This document shows positions 16,738-26,287 of a DNA stretch of 64,000 bases, one piece after another. The position numbers were made by a program, and so were the translations under genes. The notes under the pieces are model-generated. The model saw only the letters and a list, made by a program, of their open reading frames with translations. It searched no databases and was not told the DNA's origin. Source of the DNA: Okeanomitos corallinicola TIOX110. Its GTDB lineage: Bacteria; Cyanobacteriota; Cyanobacteriia; Cyanobacteriales; Nostocaceae. How positions within the stretch are numbered: the stretch's first letter is position 1; each line of letters opens with the position of its first letter. The DNA is taken from positions 1,095,318 through 1,159,317 of the forward strand of contig NZ_CP150886.1 of NCBI RefSeq assembly GCF_038050375.1. The letters are read 5' to 3'.

Positions 16738-17067
16738 ATGATTATCAACGATCTAAACTACTTAGAAATCGCTACTGAAGAAGTTGTTGGTGGCTGGGGC
16801 TACACACCTGGTTTTAGCTACGAGAAAGAGTTAGATATCGAAGTTGAGACAGAAATCAAATTCGATACAGAAATTGACTTCAAGAAAAACTATAATGCTG
16901 ATATCAAGATTGACTCTGATGCAGACATTAAAGGAAACATTGCTACTCTCACTTTTGACGTTGAAGCTATCGGTAAGGATACTCTTGCAGAAGTAGATGT
17001 GGCTGTACTAGCAGTTGAGAATAAGCTATCCAGCGTTACCGGTTCCATGATATCTGCTGTTAACTAA
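16738..17067 (+). CDS. Double-glycine-leader secreted protein, predicted cargo of the C39 exporter
   Basis: The protein has 109 residues. The first 19, MIINDLNYLEIATEEVVGG, are a textbook double-glycine leader with the DLNYLE motif seen in cyanobacterial precursors. C39 peptidases cut after GG. The mature part would be 90 residues, starting WGYTPG. It is acidic, has no cysteine, and alternates charged and hydrophobic residues (ELDIEVETEIKFDTEIDF), which predicts amphipathic beta-strands. A hydrophobic, Ala/Val-rich tail follows (LAEVDVAVLAVENKL). This is unlike a lanthipeptide core. It could be a bacteriocin, or a matrix or amyloid-forming protein like EbfG of Synechococcus elongatus. It has its own promoter and terminators. 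Confidence 0.85.
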   Translation: MIINDLNYLEIATEEVVGGWGYTPGFSYEKELDIEVETEIKFDTEIDFKKNYNADIKIDSDADIKGNIATLTFDVEAIGKDTLAEVDVAVLAVENKLSSVTGSMISAVN

Positions 17068-17085
17068 TCAGCAACCAAAAAATAA

Positions 17086-17109
17086 TTGTTACCCAAAAAA
17101 GGGTGACAA
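17086..17109 (+). terminator. Hairpin after the double-glycine gene
   Basis: TTGTTACCC and GGGTGACAA form a 9-bp stem (one G-T pair) with an A6 loop, 18 bases after the stop codon. Confidence 0.5.
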
Positions 17110-17140
17110 CAAATGAATCTTCGCGAAGTTTATAATGTTG

Positions 17141-17173
17141 AGCCTGCTTAATACTAGTAATTAGGCAGGCTTT
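17141..17173 (+). terminator. Strong terminator after the double-glycine gene
   Basis: AGCCTGC and GCAGGCT pair perfectly, and TAAT/ATTA extend the stem inward. TTTATCT follows. Together with the first hairpin this isolates the cargo gene from the GNAT-TPR gene. Confidence 0.75.
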
Positions 17174-17287
17174 ATCTAAAAACCCATAGCTAGTCTGCAA
17201 AAAAGTTATGTGTTTAAATATGAAAGTTATGAGTTTTGTAAATGCAGACAGATTAATTAAAAAAATTTGCAAATATGGTTAATTATT

Positions 17288-19102
17288 ATGCAAGTTAGTC
17301 TAATTAACAACTTAGAAAAATTTCAACAACTTAGAACCGATTGGGAAGCTATTTACGAAGCTGATCCCCAGGCTCAATTTTTCTTATCCTGGATTTGGTT
17401 CTATGAATGGTTTCAGATTAAAGGGAAAGGCGATTCATGGTTCGTGTTAGCTGCTAAACCCGATCATAATTCATCCTATGCTGCTTTTTTCCCTTTGAGA
17501 ATGAAAACGAATCAAGAGGATGGGGATAAAGTTTGCGATGAATTGTACATGGGTGGTAATAGCATGGCAGATTATACAGGATTGATTTGTCTGCCGGAAT
17601 ATGAAGAAGAGACAATTCATGCTTTTGCAACTTATATACAAGAAAATTTAGAATGGTTAGAATGGTCTAATTTTCATTTCAAAAATATTTTAGAAACAGA
17701 TCAGCGGATGCTTCTGCTTGCTAAAACTCTTGCTAATAATGATTTTGAAATATATCAATATCATTTTCAAAATAAGCAAGATAATACTAATAATTATTGT
17801 TGTCCTTACATTCCTTTGCCTGAAGATTGGGAGCAGTATCTGCAAAATTATTTGAGTGCAAATACTCGCCAAAAATTCAGACGTTTTCTCAGGAAGATTG
17901 ATAACTCAGATGAATTCAAGATTACCCATGTCAATGCAGATAATCTGGAACAACATCTTCAGATACTGTTAGATTTATGGCAATTTCGATGGAGAAACCG
18001 CAAGGGAGAGGAAGCAACGGAATTATTTCTCAAGTTCATCAATCATATGTTACGTCGTTGTTTCCATCATAATTGCCTATATCTTCCTGTTTTATGGCAA
18101 GGAGATGTTCCTCTAGCAGCCATAGCTAATTTTATTGATGCTAATAAAAAAAGTTTTTTGTTTTATATAGCTGGTCGTGATGATACAGTGAATAATCCTC
18201 CCCCAGGGATTGTCCTCCATACCTATAGTATTCGATATGCTATTCAAAATGGATTTAAGATTTACGATTTTCTGAGAGGGGATGAGGATTATAAATTTTC
18301 TTTTGCTCCCGAAACACGCTTGATCAAACACATACTACTCAAGCGCAAAAATGTAAATTCTCAACAAATAAATTCTGGTTTGAAAGGCATTTCAACAGCC
18401 CTTCAGTTTGCAGTTCAATATCATCAGTCCAATAGCTTAAAGGAAGCTGAAAAGTGTTATTCTTACGTTCTCAAAGTACAAAATAATTATCCAGATGCAT
18501 TATATGGGATGAGTTTAATAGCTCGGCAGAAAGGTAATTTTCAAGAAGCTGAAAAGTTCTTGAATACAATCTTGCAATTTCAACCAGAATCTGCTAAAAC
18601 TTGGTTTAGTTTAGGCAACTTATATCAAGCTCAAACTCAATTTCAACAAGCAGAGTCGGCTTATAAAAAAGCCATTACCTTGCAACCAGATTCAGCTTCT
18701 ATTTACAACAACCTTGGCTATACTTTGCAACAACAAAGTAAATTTGATCAGGCAGTTAGTTGCTATCAAAATGCTCTAAATGTGCAGCCAAACTGCCTTG
18801 AAGCCTATGTCAATTTAGGTAATCTACTTCATACTCAAGGAAAACTTTCCTCAGATCAACAAATTCATTGTGGGAAGTTAAATCAAAAATTGGGTTTTAG
18901 TCGCAAAAAAGCAGGAGATTTGTCAACTGCGGTAGCTTACTATCAACAGGCAATTTTGCTTTTAGGATCCACACAAAGCACAAATGCTAATTATGACCAA
19001 TGTGTAGCTCTACAAACACAAGGTGAGTTAAAAGAAGCGATCGCTTGCTATGAAAAAGTCCTGGAATCCAATCCCCATTATGCCCCGGACGTAAAAGCTT
19101 AA
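17288..19102 (+). CDS. GNAT/FemAB-like acyltransferase fused to TPR repeats
   Basis: Counting from ATG 17288 (the frame also opens at TTG 17267) there are 604 residues. Residues 1-360 resemble the CelD/FemAB-like acetyltransferases (Acetyltransf_6): FFLSWIWFYEWF near the start, then NTRQKFRRFLRKI, a LLDLWQFRWRNRKGE region, and LPVLWQGDVPLAAIANF with YAIQNGFKIYDFLRGDEDYKFSF. The C-terminal 220 residues are TPRs (YPDALYGMSLIARQKGNF, SAKTWFSLGNLYQAQ). Some relatives act in polysaccharide or peptide modification. Placed next to the exporter and cargo, it may modify the secreted product, but substrate and acyl donor are unknown. Confidence 0.8.
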   Translation: MQVSLINNLEKFQQLRTDWEAIYEADPQAQFFLSWIWFYEWFQIKGKGDSWFVLAAKPDHNSSYAAFFPLRMKTNQEDGDKVCDELYMGGNSMADYTGLICLPEYEEETIHAFATYIQENLEWLEWSNFHFKNILETDQRMLLLAKTLANNDFEIYQYHFQNKQDNTNNYCCPYIPLPEDWEQYLQNYLSANTRQKFRRFLRKIDNSDEFKITHVNADNLEQHLQILLDLWQFRWRNRKGEEATELFLKFINHMLRRCFHHNCLYLPVLWQGDVPLAAIANFIDANKKSFLFYIAGRDDTVNNPPPGIVLHTYSIRYAIQNGFKIYDFLRGDEDYKFSFAPETRLIKHILLKRKNVNSQQINSGLKGISTALQFAVQYHQSNSLKEAEKCYSYVLKVQNNYPDALYGMSLIARQKGNFQEAEKFLNTILQFQPESAKTWFSLGNLYQAQTQFQQAESAYKKAITLQPDSASIYNNLGYTLQQQSKFDQAVSCYQNALNVQPNCLEAYVNLGNLLHTQGKLSSDQQIHCGKLNQKLGFSRKKAGDLSTAVAYYQQAILLLGSTQSTNANYDQCVALQTQGELKEAIACYEKVLESNPHYAPDVKA

Positions 19103-19215
19103 ACGAGTTTTACACAGGCATAGATGAATAGATTGTTTTAAAACTCATTTCAATACAAAACCACCCTCATAACGTCCACTTTTTGTAATCTTTAAAATTG
19201 TAGGAGATAAATCAG

Positions 19216-20433
19216 ATGGCTTTTAGAAGAGGAACCAACGGAAATGATAACCTCCTGGGTACTATTGGTGCTGACACTATTTTAGGTCGTGCTGGAAATG
19301 ACATTTTGACGGGATTGGGTGGAGCAGACCTGATCAGAGGAGACGATGGAGATGACATCATCTCAGGAGACCAACCAGTTAACCCCCAGACTGGTCAGGA
19401 GTCTGCTGAAGCCGCTGATGATGGTGACGATCAACTTTTTGGCGGCGATGGCAACGATAGTATTGTGGGGGGAGGTGGTAATGACCTTCTTGATGGCGGA
19501 AATGATGACGATCTTCTAATTGGGGGTAGTGGCAATGATACCCTTCTTGGAGGTAGTAATAGTCGAGATCCTATAACTAGAGAGTTTATTGGTGGCGATA
19601 CTCTTGTTGGCGGTGCAGGAGATGACCTACTTCTCGGTGGTTTTGGTGATGATATCCTTGATGGAGGTGCAGATAATGACCTGCTTGATGGGGGCATTGG
19701 TGATGACTTAATTTTGGCAGGTTCTGGTGATGATGACATACTAGGAGGTCTTGGTAATGACACTATTGCCGGAGAAGGTGGTAATGACTTTATTACAACT
19801 TCAGATGGTGACGATGTAATTTATGGAGACATCTGGAATAGGGTGTTAGGCCCTGACGGTAATGACGATATCCTTGCAGGTGCAGGAAATGACACTGTCT
19901 ATGGTGGCGGTGGTAGTGACACCATCAGAGGGGGTCTTGGTGATGATGTTATTGATGGAGGGGATAACAGACCTGCGGGATCGAATCCTTTCGGGTTAGC
20001 TCTGAGAGACTTAAACGGTAACGACGAGTTATTCGGAAATGAAGGGAATGATACTCTTGTCGGCGGTTTCGGCAATGACACCCTCTTTGGTGGCGGTACT
20101 CAAGCAGGTGAGATAGATTTATTAAGAGGTGGTGTCATCATCAATGGTTTGGGAACACTCAGAGATGGTGATTCGGACGTGTTTGTGCTGGGAACAGAGA
20201 ATAGTATTTTTTATGCTGGTGGTGCTGGCACTTTGGGCTTAAATGATCGCGCGATTATTTCTGACTTCGAGAAGGGTATTGATAAAATTCAGGTGAACAT
20301 TTCACTAGGGCTAAGTCTAGATACTACCTTGTTATCTGGCAATACATTAATTTTCGTGAATGGTGGTACTGAAATCATTGGGCAGGTAGTAGGTGTCACC
20401 AATCTCGATGCTTCTGATTTTATCCTTCTATAA
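19216..20433 (+). CDS. RTX (hemolysin-type) calcium-binding repeat protein
   Basis: This is a 405-residue protein with AGGAG before the ATG. From residue 7 to about 300 it is a chain of nonapeptides of the form GGxGxDxLx (for example GGDGNDSIVGGGGNDLL, GGAGDDLLLGGFGDDIL). These wind into a calcium-binding beta-roll. A non-repeat cap follows (SDVFVLGT, NDRAIISDFEKGIDKIQV), common at the end of cyanobacterial RTX proteins. There is no signal peptide, and RTX proteins leave by type I secretion using a C-terminal signal. Its place after an HlyD/ABC system suggests it could share it, although a C39-type exporter normally needs a leader. Its activity, if any, is unknown. Confidence 0.9.
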   Translation: MAFRRGTNGNDNLLGTIGADTILGRAGNDILTGLGGADLIRGDDGDDIISGDQPVNPQTGQESAEAADDGDDQLFGGDGNDSIVGGGGNDLLDGGNDDDLLIGGSGNDTLLGGSNSRDPITREFIGGDTLVGGAGDDLLLGGFGDDILDGGADNDLLDGGIGDDLILAGSGDDDILGGLGNDTIAGEGGNDFITTSDGDDVIYGDIWNRVLGPDGNDDILAGAGNDTVYGGGGSDTIRGGLGDDVIDGGDNRPAGSNPFGLALRDLNGNDELFGNEGNDTLVGGFGNDTLFGGGTQAGEIDLLRGGVIINGLGTLRDGDSDVFVLGTENSIFYAGGAGTLGLNDRAIISDFEKGIDKIQVNISLGLSLDTTLLSGNTLIFVNGGTEIIGQVVGVTNLDASDFILL

Positions 20434-20717
20434 AGATTCTCAGGATTCAGGATACCGAATGTGGAATATGAGCTATTACCCAGCTAAATTTTATAATCCT
20501 AAAATAGTGAAGTCTTGCTTGTAGTGTGGGCATCCTTGGACTGAGCTTGTTAAAGTCTTGACCGCTAGACGCTAGACTTATACAAGTTAAATGCACAGCA
20601 GCATAGCAGGAAACAGGAAATAGTCAAAGAGACAAATTTTCTTCTTCCTTTTTCCTGACTCCTTACTAAAGAGTGAAAATCTTTGGCTACCGTGAAAGAA
20701 ACTGACTAAATTATCTT

Positions 20718-20741
20718 GTAAGGTGAGCAGTTCCACCTTAC
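20718..20741. terminator. Hairpin GTAAGGTG/CACCTTAC
   Basis: An 8-bp perfect stem with an 8-base loop, flanked by TT and ACAA that could extend it with a bulge. It lies 285 bases after the first RTX gene. Confidence 0.35.
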
Positions 20742-20768
20742 TACAAAATTATTGCAGCAGTTTTCACA

Positions 20769-20806
20769 TATAGCAGGTGATAGCTGACAGAGCTAAAAGC
20801 TTTTAT
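20769..20806. repeat. Fragment of the TATAGCA MITE-like family
   Basis: TATAGCAGGTGA, then TAGCTGACAGAGCTAAAAGC follows the left part of the element at 51154 (TATAGCAGGTGACAGGG, ACAGAGCTAGAAGTC). Similarity ends after about 38 bases. Confidence 0.5.
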
Positions 20807-22038
20807 TTTTTTAATCCCAATTCTGTATCAAGATTATTATCAGATTCATCCGTTATAAAATCAGGTATAAACTCTTTTTTTAATCGTTTGAAAAACGGGA
20901 TAGAGCTATTTTTTGTCTTGTTTTTCAATGGTGAGATATTATTAATATACAGTCCAAAAACACCCAAATATATTAGAGAGTGCTTGCTGAAAAAGTCAAA
21001 GAACTTGATTTTCTAGCATAATTAATATAAAAAAATAAAATAAGTGGACAATTATTTTAAATTGCCCACCAAAGATTCCCAAAATAAAGTTAGTGATTAC
21101 CGGGAGAAATTCCCACTTTTTTCTAATTCATCGAGTCTTAAGTAAGGAAGTTAGACAATCATTATTCTCTTTCTTCTTTACCCTTACTCTGATTTGTTTA
21201 ATTTATCCAATCAACCATCACAACCAGAGTGACCATGAATTGCTATCGAGTTATGGTTAAACAGGTAGTATCAACGCGATAAAAATATCCTAGCTAAAGG
21301 ATAAATTATTGTCAAGTCACCTAGCAACAATCATAGTGATAGTAATAAAAGTATTTTTTTGAAAATATTATTTAGTAAAGATTATATTGATTAATTAAAA
21401 TCTATTTCTGGTAATGATTAGCACTATTTAAAGAAGAAATATCAGCACATTGATAGAGGAAATTATATAGCCTGAATAAAGTCAATGACGATCACAACTT
21501 TTAATTTTTACTAATTTCATAAACTACATTAATTTTGCCAATTTGACTACGATAACTCATAAATTAGTGATAGTTTATCATGCAGCAGAGTAAACACCTA
21601 GTTTTAATGCAGTTGTATGGAGGGAGTTTTTTTATATTTGAATTAAAGATGATTTCCAATATCACTTCCCAGATAAAATCTGCCTAATGAGGTATTGAAT
21701 TTTGGTTTTATGCACTTATGATTCTATACTTTAGCATGAGGTTATAAAACTCCAAATAAGTCTTCAAATTCTTTACTGATTCTTGATCAGGATGAGAAAA
21801 ACTGGCTATGTTCAATTTGTTGTTTATGTAATTTGTACGTTGCAGATATGGCGGTTTTTAGTCAGAAAAAACCTCAAATTTTGCTTGGGTATTAAATATT
21901 TCTGACTACTATATCTACCTCAACTATATCTACCTGAATTATAGCTAGTTTGTTATTGCTCATCAAGCCATTTTAGGCTGTATGTGTCAATAATGTTTGC
22001 CTAATTTTCATGAAGTTCTCAATTACAAGGAAAATTTG

Positions 22039-23358
22039 ATGCGATTTTTAAATTTAAACCGGGCTAAATTTACCAACAGAACTGATAAAGTCAAATCAAA
22101 TAATGGAATTTTTAATCCCAAAGACTCCACTGCCAACACCTTAAATGGTAATGATTGGATCATTGGTCAAACACAAGTTTCTAGTGATCTTGGTGTTGGG
22201 TTATCTGTAGATATTGCACCCGAAGATTTGGATTCTACCATCATCTCTGCTGAATTTATGGGCAGGACTAGTATTAATATTGATGGGATTAAAAACAAAG
22301 GTATTATCAATACAGGTAATGGAGCAGATAAAATAGTTGGAATTGCCAAAACTAACCTATCTGCTACTGCAAATACTGTATCTCAAGCCATAGCCCTAGT
22401 TGAAACTGTAGATACTGCCGCTATTACCAATGTTTTTGCATCTATTGAATTGAATACTACTACCGATGGGATTGATAATTCCGGTGGTGAAATTCACACT
22501 GGTCATGATAGCGATTATATTTATGGTTTTGCTGATGGTTTTATTTCCGCAATTGCCACAGCTTATGCAGATGCCTCGGCTATAGTTAATACTGATATGC
22601 CAGAAAATTTGACAGCCTTTGCAGAAGCAATAGCTATCAGTTTAGCTCAGGCAGATATCATCGCTAGAGGTATCAATAACACAAAAGGCAAAATTACCAC
22701 TGGCAGCGGTCATGATACTATCATTGCTAAAGCCATCTCTGATACTGCTACTGTTGCTAATGCTGATGCTAGTGCTTTTGCTAGTGCTAATGACGAAAAC
22801 CAAGCTTTGGCTCAGACTATCTTTAATGCTATTGCTCAGGTTGACGATATAGCGATCGCCATGGATAACACTAAAGGCTTGATCAATACAGGAACAGGTG
22901 ATGATAAAATAAAAGCTATTGCTGAAGCTGATAACACAGCGATCGCCATTGACAACACCAAAGGTAGAATTTTCACTGGCAAGGGAGATGATACCATCAT
23001 TGCCAATGCCACTGGTAGCGAATCTTTCGGCATCTTTGGCGGTTATATTGATATGGGTGATGGAGACGATAGTTTAGAAGCATCCAGTTTTGGCGGTGGT
23101 GTCAATATCAAAATGGGAAAGGGAAACGACGTTGTTTCTGGTTTTGGTAACGCCAAAGTAGATGGTGGTAAAGGTTTCGATATATTCAATTTTGGTGCTT
23201 ACAACATCCAAGACTTTAGCATTAGTAGTCTAGGCACTAATGACAATCGGGTAATTTTTGAGCTAGATGGCATCACCATGATTACTACTGGATTTGAACA
23301 ATTCAATTTTGCCAACAGCACTTTAACTCTAAATTTAGATCCTTTTTTAGGTTTCTAA
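22039..23358 (+). CDS. Ala-rich RTX-like calcium-binding repeat protein
   Basis: Counting from ATG 22039 (AAGGAAAA upstream; the frame also opens at TTG 21997) it has 439 residues. Its core is an unusual repeat. A turn of the type DNTKGxIxTGxGDDxIxAxA is followed by an Ala/Thr-rich stretch (for example DTATVANADASAFAS). There are three long units of about 65 residues and then a short one. The Asp/Gly turns are RTX-like calcium sites. The Ala-rich insertions are not typical of RTX. A regular beta-roll ends the protein (YIDMGDGDDSLEASSF, FGAYNIQDFSI). It resembles the first RTX protein only in the turns. A secreted structural or adhesive role is an inference. Confidence 0.8.
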   Translation: MRFLNLNRAKFTNRTDKVKSNNGIFNPKDSTANTLNGNDWIIGQTQVSSDLGVGLSVDIAPEDLDSTIISAEFMGRTSINIDGIKNKGIINTGNGADKIVGIAKTNLSATANTVSQAIALVETVDTAAITNVFASIELNTTTDGIDNSGGEIHTGHDSDYIYGFADGFISAIATAYADASAIVNTDMPENLTAFAEAIAISLAQADIIARGINNTKGKITTGSGHDTIIAKAISDTATVANADASAFASANDENQALAQTIFNAIAQVDDIAIAMDNTKGLINTGTGDDKIKAIAEADNTAIAIDNTKGRIFTGKGDDTIIANATGSESFGIFGGYIDMGDGDDSLEASSFGGGVNIKMGKGNDVVSGFGNAKVDGGKGFDIFNFGAYNIQDFSISSLGTNDNRVIFELDGITMITTGFEQFNFANSTLTLNLDPFLGF

Positions 23359-23368
23359 AACCCTCGTA

Positions 23369-23390
23369 GAGACGTTCCATGGAACGTCTC
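23369..23390. terminator. Perfect 22-bp palindrome between convergent genes
   Basis: GAGACGTTCCA is followed at once by its exact reverse complement. It lies 11 bases after the second RTX gene stop and 14 bases before the glgA stop, so it can terminate both. A diverged relative lies at 29187-29212. The same motif is widespread in cyanobacterial genomes as a dispersed repeat. Confidence 0.6.
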
Positions 23391-23403
23391 CATAAATAAT
23401 TAA

Positions 23404-24840
23404 TTAGGATTTACCTGTAGCTTCATTTACAGCTAATTCTGAAGTTTCTATAGCTTCTTCCTGTGCTGGTAAACCATACATGGAACGATAAAGACCATCG
23501 TACTGTTTAGCAGATTCCAACCAACTGAAGTTTTCAGTCATACCCCGTTTTTGTAATTCTTGCCATTGGGGTTTAAAACGGAAACCTTCCCAGGCTCTGA
23601 TCATACAGGTAAATAGGTCTAAAGGTTCATAACGATCAAAGCAATAACCTGTACCTGCGGCATTAACTGGATCATGGTGGGTGACAGTATCTACTAATCC
23701 CCCTGTACGGCGAACAATAGGAATAGAACCATAACGTAAAGCCATCATCTGACTAATACCACAAGGTTCAAAACGGCTAGGCATTAAAAACGCATCAGTT
23801 CCAGCATAGATGCGACGGGAAAGAGCGTCATTATAAAGGAGGTAGGTGGCCATTCTGCCGGGATAACGGGATGCTAACTGCCACATTTGGGTTTCGTAGT
23901 AGCGATCGCCTGTTCCCAACAACACAAATTGAGCATCTGTATAAGCCATAAAGCGGTCAAGAATCTGCAAAACCAAATCCAGACCCTTTTGTTCTACTAA
24001 CCTACTTACCATCCCAATTAAGAAAGCACCAGAGTTAACTTCTAACCCCATTTCTTCCTGCAAGGCAATTTTATTAGCTTTGCGTTGATCTAAAGTATCA
24101 GTGCTGAAAGTTTGATGAATGTATTTATCAGTTGTGGGATTATAAACATCTGTATCTATACCATTGATAATCCCTGATAACTTGCTGCTAATAAAAGATA
24201 ATAAACCTTCAATCTCTTCACCATAAGCAGGGGTTTTTATTTGTTCTGCATAGGTGGGAGAAACTGTATTCACCCGATCAGCAAACTGCACCGCAGCTGC
24301 CATCGTATTATGTCCCTGCATATACCAAGGACACCAAGTAATTTTCCGTAAATACCACTCCCAAGGCCCTTGATATGCCAAGTTATGAATTGTGAACACA
24401 GTCATAATATCTGGATCTTGGTGCATCCACACTGGAATCATGCCTGTATGCCAGTCGTGACAGTGGATAATTTCTGGTTTCCAGTAATTCCAAGCAAATT
24501 CTGCCGCACCATTAGCGAATAATGTAAACCGCCAGTCTTCGTCCTCCCCACCATAAATACGGCGGTTCAGAAAAGCCGGATGTCCAAATAGGTACAAGGG
24601 AACATCAGTTTTTGGGAGAACACTTTCATAAACTGAAAATTCCTGAAACATGGCAGCCCCTTTCCAAACAGGCTCTTCAGGAACTTCCATTTTATCGGGA
24701 AGAAAGCCGTAATAAGGTAGGAAAATTCGCACATCATGTCCCATTTCTCTGAGGACTTTAGGTAATGCACCCACAACATCACCCATTCCTCCGACTTTGG
24801 CAATGGGTGCAGCTTCGGCAGCAACAAATAAAATTCGCAT
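23404..24840 (-). CDS. glgA: Glycogen synthase (ADP-glucose)
   Basis: GlgA adds glucose from ADP-glucose to the growing glycogen chain, the main carbon store of cyanobacteria. The 478 residues are the usual length. The N-terminus has the ADP-glucose-binding loop [14 protein letters not shown]. Residues near 365 carry [13 protein letters not shown], and TGGLVDTV follows, both typical of GT5 enzymes. The gene is leftward with hemC about 120 bases upstream. STRR repeats lie in between, so cotranscription is uncertain. Confidence 0.97.
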   Translation of the reverse strand: MRILFVAAEAAPIAKVGGMGDVVGALPKVLREMGHDVRIFLPYYGFLPDKMEVPEEPVWKGAAMFQEFSVYESVLPKTDVPLYLFGHPAFLNRRIYGGEDEDWRFTLFANGAAEFAWNYWKPEIIHCHDWHTGMIPVWMHQDPDIMTVFTIHNLAYQGPWEWYLRKITWCPWYMQGHNTMAAAVQFADRVNTVSPTYAEQIKTPAYGEEIEGLLSFISSKLSGIINGIDTDVYNPTTDKYIHQTFSTDTLDQRKANKIALQEEMGLEVNSGAFLIGMVSRLVEQKGLDLVLQILDRFMAYTDAQFVLLGTGDRYYETQMWQLASRYPGRMATYLLYNDALSRRIYAGTDAFLMPSRFEPCGISQMMALRYGSIPIVRRTGGLVDTVTHHDPVNAAGTGYCFDRYEPLDLFTCMIRAWEGFRFKPQWQELQKRGMTENFSWLESAKQYDGLYRSMYGLPAQEEAIETSELAVNEATGKS

Positions 24841-24861
24841 GATAATTTTTTTTCTTAGAGG

Positions 24862-24964
24862 TCGTTAGTGATTGGTGACTGGTAATTGGTAATTGATGAA
24901 AATTTATCTGTCACCTGTCACCTGTACCCTATCACCTATCACCTATTACCTGTAAACTATCACC
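24862..24964. repeat. STRR array (TGGTGAC, TGTCACC, CTATCACC)
   Basis: Tandem heptamers and variants fill the glgA-hemC gap. They run to the hemC stop codon. Confidence 0.65.
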
Positions 24965-25933
24965 TTATGAACCGCGTTGAATTTCGGTAAATATTTTTTC
25001 TAATATTTCCGTAGCTCCTTGTTGACGCAAGTTAGTTGCTAGTTCTATTCCCAGTTTTTCCGCATCTTTGGCTAAACCAGTAACAGTGTTTTTTACCATT
25101 TGTTGACCATCTACACTAGCGACAATACCTGTGAGGGTTAAGTTATCACCACTGATTTCTGTGTTTACACCAATGGGAACTTGACAACCACCTTCTAAAG
25201 AGCGGAGGAAAGAGCGTTCTGCTAAACAGCGATCGCGGGTTTGGGTGTGTTCAATGGCTTTGAGAATGGTAATTAATTCGGCATCATCAGCACGGCATTC
25301 AATCCCTAAAGCTCCCTGGCCAACAGCATGAAGGGAAACTTCTGCTGATAAAATTTGGTGGATGCGATCGCCCATTCCTAATCTCTCTAAACCAGCTACT
25401 GCTAAAATCAAAGCGTCATATTCACCTGCATCTAACTTAGCCATACGTGTGTTCAAATTTCCGCGCACATCTTTAAAGTTAAAATGGGGGAATTTGTGCC
25501 GCAGTTGTGCCAATCTCCGCAGGGAAGAAGTACCAATTACCGCTCCTTCTGGCAGAGTTTCCAGAGTTTGTCCTTTGTATTTTTCATGGAATACCACCGC
25601 ATCAGCTGGGTTTTCTCTTTCGGTAATTGTGGCTAATGTCAAACCCTCTGGTAAGTTAGTTGGCAGATCCTTGAGAGAATGAACAGCAAAGTCAACCTCT
25701 TGATTGATCATTCCCAATTCTAGTTCTTTGGTAAATAATCCTTTATCACCAATTTTCGCCAATGCTACATCCAGGATTTTGTCACCTTGAGTAGACATGG
25801 TATGAACTTCAAAATTGATGTCAGGATAACTTTTCTGAAGTTGCTCTTTTACCCAGTAAGTCTGAACTAGAGCTAGTTGGCTTTTACGTGAACCAATACG
25901 AATAGTACGAGCAGGGCTAGAAACTGATGTCAT
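24965..25933 (-). CDS. hemC: Hydroxymethylbilane synthase (porphobilinogen deaminase)
   Basis: HemC joins four porphobilinogen molecules into the linear tetrapyrrole precursor of heme, chlorophyll and bilins. The 322 residues have [15 protein letters not shown] at the start, HSLKDLP near 85 and GTSSLRR near 135. GGCQVPIGV near 250 has the cysteine that carries the dipyrromethane cofactor. All active-site features seem to be present. The start is ATG 25933. It stands alone, 354 bases from the divergent lipid-kinase gene. Confidence 0.97.
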   Translation of the reverse strand: MTSVSSPARTIRIGSRKSQLALVQTYWVKEQLQKSYPDINFEVHTMSTQGDKILDVALAKIGDKGLFTKELELGMINQEVDFAVHSLKDLPTNLPEGLTLATITERENPADAVVFHEKYKGQTLETLPEGAVIGTSSLRRLAQLRHKFPHFNFKDVRGNLNTRMAKLDAGEYDALILAVAGLERLGMGDRIHQILSAEVSLHAVGQGALGIECRADDAELITILKAIEHTQTRDRCLAERSFLRSLEGGCQVPIGVNTEISGDNLTLTGIVASVDGQQMVKNTVTGLAKDAEKLGIELATNLRQQGATEILEKIFTEIQRGS

Positions 25934-26287
25934 AAAATAATTTTGTCAAACCAGGCGATAAATTCACATTGATCTAGACTACCGCAGCAAGTGACTCACC
26001 GGATTGAACAAAATTCTTTACATTTGTTCATATTTCTCTCAGTCAACAGTAATTTAAAGACAGCTTAAATATAAAAATTATGATTATCATTGATATTGAG
26101 TATATTTTTATATATTGACTTTGTATTTATTTACTTATAATATAATGTCTTTTTACTATTATATATAATGACAATTAATACTGGTAATATGTCTCTAGTG
26201 ATTGGCAAGTTTATCAATAAAACAGTTTCACATAAAAATGCTATAAGAGTAATTTAGTGTAATATTTAAAATCATCATTTCATCTAT
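25934..26287. other. Divergent promoter region, hemC / lipid kinase
   Basis: Very AT-rich, including long TATATAT/ATTTATA stretches. Nothing coding seen. Promoters for both flanking genes should lie here, but I could not pick a convincing -35/-10 pair. Confidence 0.4.

Larger units (their letters stand above)
20434..22038. other. Long gene-poor region between the two RTX genes
   Basis: About 1.6 kb with no credible gene. The 79-codon frame at 20777 starts with GTG, lacks an RBS and looks random. The region contains a hairpin at 20718-20741, a fragment of the TATAGCA MITE-like family at 20769, and a fragment of the TGGGCATC repeat near 20520. The rest is AT-rich. It may hold remnants of lost genes or a regulatory leader for the second RTX gene. 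Confidence 0.5.

Noticed and set aside
19431-19763. 110-codon leftward ORF rich in Pro and Ser
   Set aside because: It is the antisense shadow of the RTX nonapeptide repeats, which read as Pro/Ser-rich protein on the other strand.
20777-21016. 79-codon ORF in the gap between the RTX genes
   Set aside because: The GTG start lies inside a repeat fragment, there is no ribosome site, and the sequence has no domain or signal.
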